Shown piece after piece: positions 40,745 to 51,091 of a stretch of 64,000 nucleotides of DNA; position 1 is the stretch's first letter, and each line of letters starts with the position of its first letter. The notes under the pieces are model-generated. The model was given only the letters and a program-made list of their open reading frames with translations. It searched no databases and was not told where the DNA came from. Location of the stretch: NCBI RefSeq assembly GCF_040833975.1, contig NZ_CP162130.1, positions 3,398,001 to 3,462,000 on the forward strand, read 5' to 3'. The position numbers were made by a program, and so were the translations under genes. The stretch is from Leptospira sp. WS92.C1. GTDB lineage: Bacteria; Spirochaetota; Leptospiria; Leptospirales; Leptospiraceae.

Positions 40745-41797
40745 ATGAAATCGCTCCAAGAAAGAATCACATTCCCCGTAATCATCGGATTTGTTTTCGT
40801 AATCTTAATCGCTTTGATATGGTTCTTATTTTTTAACGGAAACCCGAGTTCAAAAGATTTCTCCTCCAATGCCGACACCGAGTTTACACTCCAACGATCC
40901 GAATCGGGAGAATGGATCTTAAACCAAGCTGTTGTGGACACTTCGCGCAGAATTTTTGATGAAAACGGAAATTGGCTCTCATTCGATGAACTTTTACAAT
41001 ACGCCTCCACCGGAGAAGTCAACCTTGTCTCCGAACTTTGGGGTCTTCGTAGACAATGTCCTGAAAATGTCGCCTATGAACAGTGTAACGAAATCATCCG
41101 CGCCTTTATCGCGGATCACTATTCCGGAAAGGATGCGGAATATCTTATGAAACTTTTTTCAGGTTATCTGAAATACGAAACGACAATGCGGGAATTCGAA
41201 TTTTCCGATAAACTCAGTCGGAGCGAAAAATACGAGTTGGTCAAAAAGAAAAGAAGGGAATTTTTTTCCGATCAGGACGCAAAGCTGATTTTCGGCATGG
41301 AGGAATCGGAAGAAACCTATCGTGATTCGCTCGGAGGATTTTTAAAAAATACGGAATCGTTAAACGGCGATCAAAGAATGTTGAAATACGAAGAATTCAG
41401 AAAAAATGTCTACGGTCAATATTACAATACCATAAAGACAAGGGAGCCGAAATTCAACACGTATGAAACCGAGCTGTTTATACGAGATAAAGAATTGGAA
41501 AAAATGAATTTATCCGATCGAAACGGCAAAACCAGAATCATCCGTGAAAAGTATTTCGGAAAGGACGGAGCGGATCGTATGGACACGGTTTATAAGGAAA
41601 TCGAAGCCAGAGAAAAACAAGAAAAACAGACCCAAAACGAAGAAACGGATTGGATTCAAAAAAATTCGAATGTAAAAGGGGAAGCCAGAGAAAAAGCGCT
41701 TATGGAAATCCGAATCAAAAATATGGGAAAAGAAGAAGCCGAGGAATATTCAAGAAGATTGAAGTATGAAGAGGAACTGAAAAAAAATCAGAACTGA
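40745..41797 (+). CDS. Lipase secretion chaperone-like protein
   Basis: A 350-residue inner-membrane-anchored protein. One N-terminal membrane segment (FPVIIGFVFVILIALIWFLF) is followed by a helix-rich, highly charged part: DENGNWLSFDELLQYASTGE, ADHYSGKDAEYLMKLFSGY, LIFGMEESEETYRDSLGGFL and REKYFGKDGADRMDTVYKE. This order and spacing resemble steric lipase foldases (LifO/LimK). No lipase gene is adjacent. Its TGA overlaps the ATG of lnt (TGATG), so the two are coupled. Assignment is moderate. Confidence 0.55.
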   Translation: MKSLQERITFPVIIGFVFVILIALIWFLFFNGNPSSKDFSSNADTEFTLQRSESGEWILNQAVVDTSRRIFDENGNWLSFDELLQYASTGEVNLVSELWGLRRQCPENVAYEQCNEIIRAFIADHYSGKDAEYLMKLFSGYLKYETTMREFEFSDKLSRSEKYELVKKKRREFFSDQDAKLIFGMEESEETYRDSLGGFLKNTESLNGDQRMLKYEEFRKNVYGQYYNTIKTREPKFNTYETELFIRDKELEKMNLSDRNGKTRIIREKYFGKDGADRMDTVYKEIEAREKQEKQTQNEETDWIQKNSNVKGEAREKALMEIRIKNMGKEEAEEYSRRLKYEEELKKNQN

Positions 41798-43545
41798 TGA
41801 TTCTTCGTTTTGTTCAAAAAGACTCCGTTGTTTATCGGCTTCTACTTTGTTTGGGAGTCGGTTTGGGCACCCTTTTCGGACTTTCTCCGTATTCTTTTTT
41901 AACAGCGGGAATCATAGCGGCGATTTCCACGGTATTTTTCTTTCTTTCCCTCAACAAAGAATCCCCTTGGGCGGCGGCGTTATGGCTTTTAATTCTTTCC
42001 CAAATTCTAAACTACACTACCTTTTATTGGATCCCCGGATCCGTTTCAAGAATCTCGGGAACGGATTCCTTTGTTTCCATATTGTTTTTTCTTTTTTATG
42101 GACTGATCTCGCATCTCAAATTTTTTTCGTTTTACTTTATATTCAGATTTTTTAAAGTAACTGCCCCCGATAATCTACGGTTGTTTTATATTTTTCCTAC
42201 CGCGGGAACTCTGGCGGATATGACCACATACCAAATATTTCCTTGGTATTGGGGAAATCTAATTTCCGGCTCGATCGTATTGGAACAATTCGCCTCGATC
42301 GGAGGAGTTTACGGACTCAGCTTTCTTCTGTTATTTTTATCGTCTGTCATTCTAATCTTTACAATCAATATTCAAAAAAGAGAATCGATCCAATTCAGAA
42401 CCGCATTGCTCTCCGGATTTGTGATGATTTTGGTCTATTTTTACGGATTGTATCGGATCGGATTTGGTTACTTAAACGAGGAAAAAATAAAAAAATTTTC
42501 GATCCTTTTGGTTCAACCAAACACTTCGCCGGGAACTAAAAATCTGCAAGCCGACGAAACGTTTTTATCTAGGACGATGAGTAAGGTATTATCCTTAGCG
42601 CTTCGTGAAAGCGAAAATTCGCAAAACGTTTCTCCAAATTTGATCATACTTCCCGAATCCGCGATCCCGTTTCATGGAACGATCGATTCTGACGAGAATA
42701 AAATAAAACATATTTATTCCCCCACTATGGAAGGATTGGTTCTTTATCTTTCCAAACTCACCGGTGCGGATGTCCTTTTTAATGAACTCAATATAGACAA
42801 AGGTAAATTGAGAAATCAAATCAGTTTATTTCGAAATCGGGACGGCAAAACAGAACGTTATGACAAAAGAAAATTATTGCCATTTGGAGAATATCTGCCG
42901 CTTGAAAAACAATTCCCGATCCTGCGATCCATTTTCAAAGAGACATCTTTTTATGTTCCGGGAGAATTCCCAAAAATTCTACACGGATCGTTAGAAAATA
43001 GAATCCGCGTTATACAAATTCCGAATAAAAACGATCTGAATCAGCTCAGTAATCCGGAAAAATTAAGACATTCGTTCACGTCATCCGAAACAGGACAGAA
43101 TCAAATTCAGAATTCGGAAAATTCATATTCCATACTTCCTTTACTTTGTTACGAAGCCATGTTTACGGAACTGGTTTTAGATTATTACCGATCGGGCAAA
43201 CATCCCCCTGAAGTTCTGATCAATCTCACCAACGATTCTTGGTTTGATTCCGAATTGGAGGCATATCAACATTCGGGAACGGTGCGTTTGAGAGCCATCG
43301 AAACCGGACTTCCTATGATTCGATCCGCGGTTTCGGGAATCACCGAAGTCTGGGATTCCAGGGGAATTTCCCGAATTCAGCCAATCGGTTTTCATGAAAC
43401 GGATATACGAGCGATCGAAATCGAGATCAAAACCTATAAACCGACCGTTTATACGCGATTTGGCGCTTTCGGGATTTGGATCGTTTGTCTTTTCATTTTC
43501 ACTCTGAGCTTTTTATTGGAATCGCGGACTCGAAAGGAAATATAA
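41797..43545 (+). CDS. lnt: Apolipoprotein N-acyltransferase
   Basis: A 582-residue inner-membrane enzyme that adds the third acyl chain to lipoproteins. Six to seven membrane segments occupy residues 10-225, followed by the nitrilase-like catalytic domain: glutamate in LILPESAIPF, lysine in TERYDKRKLLPFGEYLP and cysteine in LLCYEAMF form the triad. A final membrane segment (FGIWIVCLFIFTLSFLL) follows. The length is slightly above the usual 510, mainly from a loop around residues 400-440. The many lipoproteins of the window are its likely substrates. Confidence 0.88.
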   Translation: MILRFVQKDSVVYRLLLCLGVGLGTLFGLSPYSFLTAGIIAAISTVFFFLSLNKESPWAAALWLLILSQILNYTTFYWIPGSVSRISGTDSFVSILFFLFYGLISHLKFFSFYFIFRFFKVTAPDNLRLFYIFPTAGTLADMTTYQIFPWYWGNLISGSIVLEQFASIGGVYGLSFLLLFLSSVILIFTINIQKRESIQFRTALLSGFVMILVYFYGLYRIGFGYLNEEKIKKFSILLVQPNTSPGTKNLQADETFLSRTMSKVLSLALRESENSQNVSPNLIILPESAIPFHGTIDSDENKIKHIYSPTMEGLVLYLSKLTGADVLFNELNIDKGKLRNQISLFRNRDGKTERYDKRKLLPFGEYLPLEKQFPILRSIFKETSFYVPGEFPKILHGSLENRIRVIQIPNKNDLNQLSNPEKLRHSFTSSETGQNQIQNSENSYSILPLLCYEAMFTELVLDYYRSGKHPPEVLINLTNDSWFDSELEAYQHSGTVRLRAIETGLPMIRSAVSGITEVWDSRGISRIQPIGFHETDIRAIEIEIKTYKPTVYTRFGAFGIWIVCLFIFTLSFLLESRTRKEI

Positions 43546-44316
43546 ATGCTCGAACATACTTTTTGTCATCTTCCCGGAATCGATTCGACCGAGGAAAAAA
43601 AACTCTGGGAAAAAGGTATTTACGATTGGAACGATCTAAAAGACTTCCTAAAAAAAGAATCGATTCCGATTAAGAATTTAATTTTGGACGCATTAGAATT
43701 TTCTAAAAAAGAATTGGAAAGAAAAAACTTTTTCTATTTCTTTCATGTCCTCTCCGCAAAACATCACTGGAGATTGTTTCCTACGATCCGTGATCGTTTA
43801 CTCTATCTGGATATCGAAACTACAGGTCTGGATAACAACGATAGAACGACTATGATCGGAACCTACGACGGGATCGAATACAAACCGTATATCAGGGGTT
43901 TTAATCTCGATTTTTTTTTGGATCATGTCAGCCCCGACAGCGTTTTTGTTTCCTACAACGGAATCGCCTTTGATATTCCGTTTTTGGAAAAAGAGTTTAA
44001 CGTTCGTTTTAAAAACAATCATATTGACATTATGTTTTTTTTGAGATCCCTTGGAATCAAAGGCGGATTAAAGGGTTGCGAAAAAACTCTTGGAATCCAA
44101 CGACCGGACAAAGCGGCGATTACAGGTCTGGAAGCGGTAAAGTTATGGAAACAATATGTTGACTATGACGATACGGATGCGCTCAAAATACTGGAAGGCT
44201 ACAACCGGGAAGATACCGTGAATCTTGAAATACTATTTATCAAAGGATATAATTTAAAAATCAAAGAAACTCCGTTCTATGGAGAAATCATCAAAGAACC
44301 CGAATCTATCCTATAG
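43546..44316 (+). CDS. RNase H-like 3'-5' exonuclease (YprB type)
   Basis: A 256-residue DnaQ-like fold protein. Acidic catalytic residues are in LYLDIETTGLD (DxE), SYNGIAFDIPFLEKEF (D) and GYNREDTVNLEIL (D). A family-specific KGGLKGCEKTLGIQRP lies between. The N-terminal part is a helical domain (HLPGIDSTEEKKLWEKGIYD), resembling a helix-hairpin-helix. It starts directly at the stop of lnt, so it is the third gene of the chaperone-lnt operon. Nucleic-acid substrate unknown. Confidence 0.82.
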   Translation: MLEHTFCHLPGIDSTEEKKLWEKGIYDWNDLKDFLKKESIPIKNLILDALEFSKKELERKNFFYFFHVLSAKHHWRLFPTIRDRLLYLDIETTGLDNNDRTTMIGTYDGIEYKPYIRGFNLDFFLDHVSPDSVFVSYNGIAFDIPFLEKEFNVRFKNNHIDIMFFLRSLGIKGGLKGCEKTLGIQRPDKAAITGLEAVKLWKQYVDYDDTDALKILEGYNREDTVNLEILFIKGYNLKIKETPFYGEIIKEPESIL

Positions 44317-44527
44317 GGAAAAATCACGAAAGAAATCCGATACAACGATCATCATTGTATCCAAGCAAATCAGGGAAAATTTAGAACTTTCCGACGATCC
44401 AGATTTGATGACTAGCGCTCCGATATTTAAACAAAGTGTTTCTTATAACGGATATAAATCCCTGCAAAATAAAATGTCGGATTATATCGTTCAAGCGATC
44501 AAAACTGATGAGTATCGGATAAGATAA
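44279..44527 (+). CDS. Small ORF of uncertain coding status
   Basis: An 82-codon frame that overlaps the end of the exonuclease gene and occupies the otherwise empty 44317-44590. The second half (LELSDDPDLMTSAPIFKQSV, NKMSDYIVQAIKTDEYRI) is protein-like, but there is no ribosome-binding site and I recognise nothing. It may be the tail of a lost gene. Confidence 0.2.
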   Translation: MEKSSKNPNLSYREKSRKKSDTTIIIVSKQIRENLELSDDPDLMTSAPIFKQSVSYNGYKSLQNKMSDYIVQAIKTDEYRIR

Positions 44528-44590
44528 GAAAGTCAAAATATATAATATCGAAACTTTTTTGAAAATGTTTTAGACAGGATTTTGAAAATC

Positions 44591-45613
44591 CTATTCCCCT
44601 CCGATCCATCTGTATTTTTCATAAGGAGGATCGATTTCCAAAACCTGCACTTGACCTTGATCGATCAGTTTTCGAATCAAGGAATGCAAAATCGCCAAAG
44701 CAGTGTTATAGTATCCGCTGTTGGCAACTTTTTCACCCATAGCTTCCAAAACTAAAGTGGAAAGATCCTGATCATTCTCCTTGAGTCTTCGAACCACCCC
44801 TCTTTCCAGAAGATTTAATGTTTTAGAAAGCAGCTTGATCGCTCTTTGAGGATCTTCCGGCTCGGGTCCGTGCGCGGGCAACAACCTTCGAATCGGTAAT
44901 TTGGAAAGACGATCCAGAGATTGGTGATAATCATAAAGATTCCCATCGATTTCCGCATAAATGGAAGAAATATTCTGTAATACAAGATCGCCTGTGAAAT
45001 AAATTTTTTCTCCCAGAATATAAGGAGTTAAGTGCCATCGATTGTGTCCCGGAGTGTGTAAAATTCCGATTTCCCTCCCGCCGGCGGTGATTACATCTCC
45101 TTCCACAAGTTCGACATCAAAGTTGAGATAGGGATCTACTCTTTCCGAATTGTTAAGAGCATCATGAAATTCGAATATTCCTGTATCGACGCGTTTTAAT
45201 TCCTGGGCGCGAATCGTATTATCGTGATGTCCTTTGTAAACCAGTCTTCTCATCGCCCGTTGAAAGACCTGAACAAATTCGACGTAGTTATCGATCCCGG
45301 CGGTCATTCCGGCCATCGCGTATAACTTAGCGTCCGTATAATATCGCAGGGTCAGAGCGGCACTCATATGATCGAGGTGATTGTGAGTATAGATGATATG
45401 TTTGATTTTACTCAACGAGAGTCCGATTTTTCGAAGAGCCTTTTGTAAAAGTCCGAGGTTTTCAATATAACCCGAATCGATGATGGTCGGTTCGCCGTCG
45501 GGAAGAATGTAGATATTATTTGGAGAATAAAAAGGCTGCGGAATTTCCGTTTTAAAGATTCCATCTCCGATTTCTTGTATCTCGGGAATCGAATCATATC
45601 GGTGAACTTTCAT
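44591..45613 (-). CDS. MBL-fold metallo-hydrolase
   Basis: A 340-residue metallo-beta-lactamase-fold protein. The metal-binding motif is YTHNHLDHMSAAL near residue 77; further ligands are in LHTPGHNRWH and FTGDLVLQN. The C-terminal 90 residues form a helical, winged-helix-like domain (LEAMGEKVANSGYYNTALAI, LIRKLIDQGQVQVLE), as in RNase Z-unrelated, lactonase-like MBL proteins. GGGAGAG lies before the ATG. It is unrelated in sequence details to the MBL protein at 9000. Substrate unknown. Confidence 0.82.
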   Translation of the reverse strand: MKVHRYDSIPEIQEIGDGIFKTEIPQPFYSPNNIYILPDGEPTIIDSGYIENLGLLQKALRKIGLSLSKIKHIIYTHNHLDHMSAALTLRYYTDAKLYAMAGMTAGIDNYVEFVQVFQRAMRRLVYKGHHDNTIRAQELKRVDTGIFEFHDALNNSERVDPYLNFDVELVEGDVITAGGREIGILHTPGHNRWHLTPYILGEKIYFTGDLVLQNISSIYAEIDGNLYDYHQSLDRLSKLPIRRLLPAHGPEPEDPQRAIKLLSKTLNLLERGVVRRLKENDQDLSTLVLEAMGEKVANSGYYNTALAILHSLIRKLIDQGQVQVLEIDPPYEKYRWIGGE

Positions 45614-45729
45614 TGAACTCTCCCAAAAAGGAGCAGGATCCTTTGTGGATTACAATGTCTTCCGGAATGCAAGAGCCTGCAATGAAATTTCAAACGTAGA
45701 CTTCTTTGTAAAAAAAAGGATTCTAAAAT

Positions 45730-46137
45730 TCAATTTAGATTGCAACATACCTTGACCGCGTCAGCCAATTGTTTCGGATCCCATGGTTTTGGTAATACTG
45801 TATAGGTCCCTGCTTCTTTTTTTACCCTTTCCACCGCCGCTTCGTCGACATGACCGGTGATCAGAATGGAACGTATATCGGGATATTTCTGATGGATTAA
45901 AATTAAAAATTCGTCGCCTTTGATTCCGGGCATTCTCCAATCCGAAAGAATGAGTATGACATTGATCCCGGCGTTCACCAGTTCATCCACCGCTTCCATT
46001 GCTTCGCTCGCATTGATCGCGGTTTCATATTGAAATTCGTTTCCGAATTGTTTTTTTAATTCCTGTTTCAAGGCGATCAATATGATCGGCTCGTCATCGA
46101 CGCATAAGATTGCTTTGAGCTTTTCTGTATCTTCCAA
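45730..46137 (-). CDS. Single-domain response regulator
   Basis: A 135-residue receiver domain. The acidic pocket is CVDDEP at residues 11-16, the phosphoacceptor aspartate is in [14 protein letters not shown], the switch threonine in SILITGHVD and the lysine in [11 protein letters not shown]. No output domain follows. The start is a TTG at 46137 preceded by AAAGGGGAT. It follows the kinase gene by 21 nt on the same strand, so the kinase is its cognate partner. Confidence 0.9.
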   Translation of the reverse strand: MEDTEKLKAILCVDDEPIILIALKQELKKQFGNEFQYETAINASEAMEAVDELVNAGINVILILSDWRMPGIKGDEFLILIHQKYPDIRSILITGHVDEAAVERVKKEAGTYTVLPKPWDPKQLADAVKVCCNLN

Positions 46138-46158
46138 AATGATCCCCTTTGTTCCCGT

Positions 46159-49100
46159 TTAGCCCGCGGACCTTAACCACACGCTGAACTTGGTTCTTCC
46201 GGGAACACTCTCAAACTCAATACGACCGCCCATCTTCTCTATAATTTTTTTACAAATATCCAGTCCCAAACCGATTCCCTCTCCTTGTTTTTTTGTGGTA
46301 AAAAAAGGTTCGAAAATTTTATCACGAACTGATTCAGGAATTCCGGAACCGGAGTCCGTAAACGAAGTAATAATCCATGAGTCTTGTTTTTCAATACCGA
46401 TTTCAATTCTTCCTTGATAATCCATAGACTGCAAACCATTATTTAAAAGATTGATCCAAACCTGATTTAACTTATTTTCATTTCCAAGACAAAGCTCATC
46501 GGTTTGATAATTCTGAATGATCTCCACTCCGTATTTAATTTTAGCATGGTATAAGGTAAGAATCGTTTCGATCTCCGACTTTATATTTACGGGAAGTATT
46601 TCATCCTCAAATTCGGTAACACCCGGATTTAAATAATTTTTCAAAGCGTCCACTACATGAGACGCCTTTCCGCTCGCGATGGATATCACATTGCTGAGTC
46701 TTACGATCGTCGAAAATGAAGAAATTGCAGTCAATATATCGAGTCTCTTTTCCGTCTTTAACAAACCGAGTAACCGGTTTCCCAATCTATATACTCCCGC
46801 ATCCAAAACGGCATTCGTGAGACTATCATAGTCTTTAAATTTCGCATCCATAAAAAGCTGTATGAGTTCTTTTTTCAGACCTCGGTTCGGGATGATTTCG
46901 GATTGCGAGGCATCCTTTAAACTTTCTTCCAGAAGAATCGCAAAGTTTTCGGAATCATCCTGATTTAAATCGGCAAGTATTTTCGAAATTTCTTTTATCT
47001 CCTTTTGAAGAATTTCCAGAATAGCACGATTGGAAGAAACGATCGCACCTAAGGGAGTGTTGAGTTCATGAGTCATTCCCGCCGCAAGCTGGCCTAAGGC
47101 CGCCAACTTTTCGGATAAAAGCAATTGATTTTGCGCACCCTTGAGCTCTTTCATGATTTTCTCGAGATTATAGACGGCTTCCTGGAGATCCGAGTTTGAT
47201 TTACGAAGTTCTTCGGTTCGTATATCGATTTTTTTCTCCAAATTTGCGTTTAAATCCAGGATCATTTCTTCCGCCTGTTTATTTTTTGTGATATCGTGGA
47301 TAATTCCAAAGATCTGTTTCGGAGCACCTTGAACATTTCTTTGATAGACCAATTCTCTGGAGACCAACCATCTCCAATCCCCTTCCTTATGTTTCATCCG
47401 ATATTGGTGTTCCATAACATCGCGATCACTCGCTTTTGCGTATCGAGGAAGAACAGTTGAAAGATATTCTTGAAAATCTTCAGTGTGCATCAACGTCTGT
47501 ATCAGTCGGCTTCCCAGATTTTGAATCTCCTCAATCGTATATCCCAAAACAATTCCAATTCCATTGTTACTATATACGTTTTTTTTCTCTTCTAAATCAT
47601 AAATATATAATATATCAGGGGTGATATCAAGAATGGACTCTATAAATTGATTCCGTTCGAGTAACTTCTCTTCCATTCTTTTTCGCTCGCTGATGTCGAC
47701 CATCACTCCTCGGAGCCATTGCGGTTTGCCGTCCTCTACGATTACTTTTACAAGATCCCGGAGCCATATGACACTACCGTCTTTGCGTATAAATCGATAT
47801 TCAAAGTCGTGAGCTTCCATTTTTCCAGTGCGTGCGACACAATATTCTATCGCATTCTGTTTGTCGTCCGGATGCAGATGTTCCGCCCAGAAGCCCGGGG
47901 ACTTCCATTCTTCTATGGAATACCCGAGCAAATCCACCACTTGCTGACTCACAAACGTGAAATTAAAAGTCGATGCATCGGCTTCCCAGACGATACCGGG
48001 AGTTGTATCCACGAGATCCCTAAACTGTTCTTCGCTTGCCTTTGTTCTTCCGAAAGAATCCTGAAGTTGTTCCGCCATATAATTGAATGAAACGGAAAGA
48101 GCTCCCAACTCTTCCAGACGACTGCTTGGAACCCTTTGAGTCAGATCTCCTTGAGCCATCGCACTACTCGCGCTCGAAATTCTTCGAATCGGAGCGGTCA
48201 CAATTCCGGCCAGAAGCGCCGCTATCAAAAGAGACAACGTAAGCGCGATCGCAAATACCATAGCGGACTGACTGCTGCCGGTTCGGACTCCTTCCAAATA
48301 ATACGCGGCGGGAATCGAAGTAATTACGATCCAATCCATATACGCGTCGTTATCTTGATAGGGAGTCGCCTGTGTGAGCCAGGTTTCCCTGGAAAGCGGT
48401 TTTGCAGTTACTATGTCGAATCGAAATTGAATCGCGGATCGCAATAAACGGAAACTTCCCAAATTTTCCTTTAAATTTCTGATCGCATTCTCGGCGATTT
48501 GATCCTCCGAGATCCGATCCTTTGCATCTAAAATCGGATACGATCGGAAAGAAGAGGCGATCGGATTTCCATCACGATCGATGATGATTGCGTTACCATG
48601 TTCACCGATGCTCATAGAACGAAGTAGAGAATCGATTCCTCTTTTACGGATCGTGTCATTTTGATTTTTTGTTTTCTCGAGATACTGGTCCAACTGTAAG
48701 TTGATGTTCTCCGAAATTTCCTGATGAAGTCTGCTCGCCAATTTATCGGCAGCTAACTCCGAACTGTGTAAATTCAGGTAAGCCGTAACACCCACCATCA
48801 CTAAAACAAGGACGATAAAAGGAGTTACCAAAAACATTCGGATCGGAAGACCCTGAGTCGAATCTTTCGATTCCAAGGATCCTTCCCCCGCTTCCCAACT
48901 CAGCTCTTTAAAACTGAGATACAATTCCACCACGTGTCCCGGAATCGCCGCCCAAAACATATTGTATTTTTTAGCAATGGGAAACGCGACGAGCATCGCA
49001 AACGGAGCGATCACCCATGTGATCGAGGTCGTAAAAAAAAGCGCGGGTGTTATGTTTCTATATGAAATCGAAGGTGTAAACTGTTTAGAACAGATAAAAC

Positions 49101-49656
49101 CCCAGAGTTGAGGTTCGATCATCATAAAGATCAGAACGAAAAGAAAATACCAAGTCCAGGTTTTGATTTTTCGAAAATCCGGATTTTTTCCGATCAATTG
49201 ATAAGCGACCCAAAAACATGCAGGATTGATAAAATACCCCAACAGCCAATCGAGTAAAAAATTCGGAGGTACACCCTCGATTAGATCGGAAAGTCCGTAT
49301 GCAAACGGAACCGCGATCAAAGCCGGATAACCGAAAAGAAGAATACAAAGAAAAACGGAAAGATCCTTGAGAGATTCAAAGGTCTGAGCCCCGGGAACCA
49401 AGATGATAAAAGAACCTAAATATCCGGTAATAAAGATGAGAACAAAGGTAAACGGAATGCTTAACAAGGCTTGAGCGTCCCAGGCCTGTCTTTCTTTCCC
49501 TAACCCCCAGCGTTTTCCCGTTCTAAAAGTAAAACCGCCGAAAGCGAAAATCATCAAAACAATTCCGATGATATAACCAAAACGTCCCCAAACTTCTAAA
49601 AGAGGAAGTGGAATGGATTGAAAGATAAATTCAAGCCATTGGATTACGACGTACAT
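46159..49656 (-). CDS. Large membrane-bound sensor histidine kinase
   Basis: A 1165-residue kinase. About seven hydrophobic segments span residues 1-250, then a membrane segment near 275 (FIVLVLVMVGVTAYLNL), an extracytoplasmic Cache-like sensor to about 460 (GNAIIIDRDGNPIASSF), another membrane segment, a HAMP domain, two PAS domains (555-680 and 690-800, starting FRDLVDTTPGIVWEA and FIESILDITPDILYI), a coiled coil, the phosphoacceptor GMTHELNTPLGAIVSS and an ATP-binding domain (DSGSGIP, GEGIGLGLDICKKI). Two membrane sensor modules in one chain are unusual. The response regulator lies 21 nt downstream. Confidence 0.9.
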   Translation of the reverse strand: MYVVIQWLEFIFQSIPLPLLEVWGRFGYIIGIVLMIFAFGGFTFRTGKRWGLGKERQAWDAQALLSIPFTFVLIFITGYLGSFIILVPGAQTFESLKDLSVFLCILLFGYPALIAVPFAYGLSDLIEGVPPNFLLDWLLGYFINPACFWVAYQLIGKNPDFRKIKTWTWYFLFVLIFMMIEPQLWGFICSKQFTPSISYRNITPALFFTTSITWVIAPFAMLVAFPIAKKYNMFWAAIPGHVVELYLSFKELSWEAGEGSLESKDSTQGLPIRMFLVTPFIVLVLVMVGVTAYLNLHSSELAADKLASRLHQEISENINLQLDQYLEKTKNQNDTIRKRGIDSLLRSMSIGEHGNAIIIDRDGNPIASSFRSYPILDAKDRISEDQIAENAIRNLKENLGSFRLLRSAIQFRFDIVTAKPLSRETWLTQATPYQDNDAYMDWIVITSIPAAYYLEGVRTGSSQSAMVFAIALTLSLLIAALLAGIVTAPIRRISSASSAMAQGDLTQRVPSSRLEELGALSVSFNYMAEQLQDSFGRTKASEEQFRDLVDTTPGIVWEADASTFNFTFVSQQVVDLLGYSIEEWKSPGFWAEHLHPDDKQNAIEYCVARTGKMEAHDFEYRFIRKDGSVIWLRDLVKVIVEDGKPQWLRGVMVDISERKRMEEKLLERNQFIESILDITPDILYIYDLEEKKNVYSNNGIGIVLGYTIEEIQNLGSRLIQTLMHTEDFQEYLSTVLPRYAKASDRDVMEHQYRMKHKEGDWRWLVSRELVYQRNVQGAPKQIFGIIHDITKNKQAEEMILDLNANLEKKIDIRTEELRKSNSDLQEAVYNLEKIMKELKGAQNQLLLSEKLAALGQLAAGMTHELNTPLGAIVSSNRAILEILQKEIKEISKILADLNQDDSENFAILLEESLKDASQSEIIPNRGLKKELIQLFMDAKFKDYDSLTNAVLDAGVYRLGNRLLGLLKTEKRLDILTAISSFSTIVRLSNVISIASGKASHVVDALKNYLNPGVTEFEDEILPVNIKSEIETILTLYHAKIKYGVEIIQNYQTDELCLGNENKLNQVWINLLNNGLQSMDYQGRIEIGIEKQDSWIITSFTDSGSGIPESVRDKIFEPFFTTKKQGEGIGLGLDICKKIIEKMGGRIEFESVPGRTKFSVWLRSAG

Positions 49657-49824
49657 TTTTTTATACCAATGAGAGAGTTTTCAAAAGTCGGAAATATTTC
49701 GTTGATCACCAATTTTGCAAACATACAACGGTCCGATTCCAATCGAAAACGTTTTCGAATAAAGCATACTTTAGAATCATCATTATCAAGCGAACCAATC
49801 CTTACAGATCTTCAATCAAACTTT

Positions 49825-50958
49825 CTAATGCAATCTGGCCAATTCTCTAGACTCTTCCAGATCTCCTCGATTGATAGAATCGGCCAACGTCTCTATCCAC
49901 TCCAACCTTTCCTTGGACCCGTTACCAAAAACGAGAGGGAGATGTTTTTTTTCAAACGATGAAATTTTACCGTCAAAACAACAGGTGACGCTTAGTATCT
50001 TTAGACAGAGTTCTCTTTCACGATCATTCAACCCGGATAAAAGTTTTTCAAGAGATTCCCATTCATCCAGACGAAATTGATAGTCTTCGATTTGAAACGC
50101 CTTATGAAGTTTGATCAAAATATATTCTAAATTCGGATGAAATCGTTGCGTAAAAACAACCGAATTCCCGACCGCGGTCATACAGGCGATTTTTGCGTTT
50201 CGACTTAACAAATCTTTTTGAGAAAGAATTCTTTCGACAAGATCTCCGGATAAGATTCTCGTCAAAAGGCGGGTTCTCAATTCTTTTAGAATAACATAAA
50301 GTACGATCGCGTCCCAAATTGCGGTGATCGGAGCCGCCACAAAATCCGCGTAAACACGAAACGAGTTTCTTGCAAAAATCTTTCGAATGATGATCTTCGC
50401 CACAAGATTGGATAAAAAGACCTTTGCCTTATAAAGAAGAGTCGTGAGAAAAAGACTTTGTTTGTTTGTGAGTCGATACGGATCGATTCCTAAAAGTTTC
50501 AAATCGGGATCCGGAATTTCAAGAGCGAGTCTGGAAAGCAGATTGGTGATACCCGTAATCAAATCGGGATCCTCTTCCAAATCCACACCTGCCAGACGCG
50601 TCAATTGATACACCGAAGAAAGACCGATCCGATAAAGAAGATAAAATTCCAAAACGGTTCCGAGCAAAAGGGCGAGTCCTGTCCAAAACCATTTTTCGAT
50701 AAAAACCGGGGACATCAGCTCGGGCGCTTCCGGAAAAAGTTTTTCGACAAGAATGATTCCAAAGGTTGTCCAAAATCCGGTTTGCAACGCCCAGAAAACG
50801 GTCCATCCGATGATTCGTTTAGAGCCGGCGCCAAATTCCTCGCGAGTCCACTTTCCCGGGGATTTTTTGTCCTTTTGTGCGAGCTTTCTTAAAACACGAA
50901 TCCCCCATCTTTCTAAGATGCCGGGTTTGTATTCTGTGTTTGCGGATCGATTTCCCAT
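49825..50958 (-). CDS. Leptospiral conserved membrane protein with TerB-like tail
   Basis: A 377-residue protein. Two membrane segments lie at about 50-70 and 90-112, and another hydrophobic stretch (YADFVAAPITAIWDAIVLYV) near 205-225. The C-terminal 110 residues (DEWESLEKLLSGLNDRERE to CCFDGKISSFEKKHLPLVFG) resemble a TerB-type helical domain with its DGKIS/E pattern. I recall similar proteins annotated only as conserved leptospiral (LBF_2804 family). It lies 168 nt downstream of the next kinase on the same strand. Function unknown. Confidence 0.65.
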   Translation of the reverse strand: MGNRSANTEYKPGILERWGIRVLRKLAQKDKKSPGKWTREEFGAGSKRIIGWTVFWALQTGFWTTFGIILVEKLFPEAPELMSPVFIEKWFWTGLALLLGTVLEFYLLYRIGLSSVYQLTRLAGVDLEEDPDLITGITNLLSRLALEIPDPDLKLLGIDPYRLTNKQSLFLTTLLYKAKVFLSNLVAKIIIRKIFARNSFRVYADFVAAPITAIWDAIVLYVILKELRTRLLTRILSGDLVERILSQKDLLSRNAKIACMTAVGNSVVFTQRFHPNLEYILIKLHKAFQIEDYQFRLDEWESLEKLLSGLNDRERELCLKILSVTCCFDGKISSFEKKHLPLVFGNGSKERLEWIETLADSINRGDLEESRELARLH

Positions 50959-51091
50959 CGCCGGGATTGCATTCGAATCTTCGATTTATGTCAAAACATT
51001 CTTTCAAATTTTTGTTTCAGATTCGGGGTGGAATGGAACGATCTTTGAGATATAGGGTCGAAACCTAAAAGTAAAACAAGCAATTTCATCC

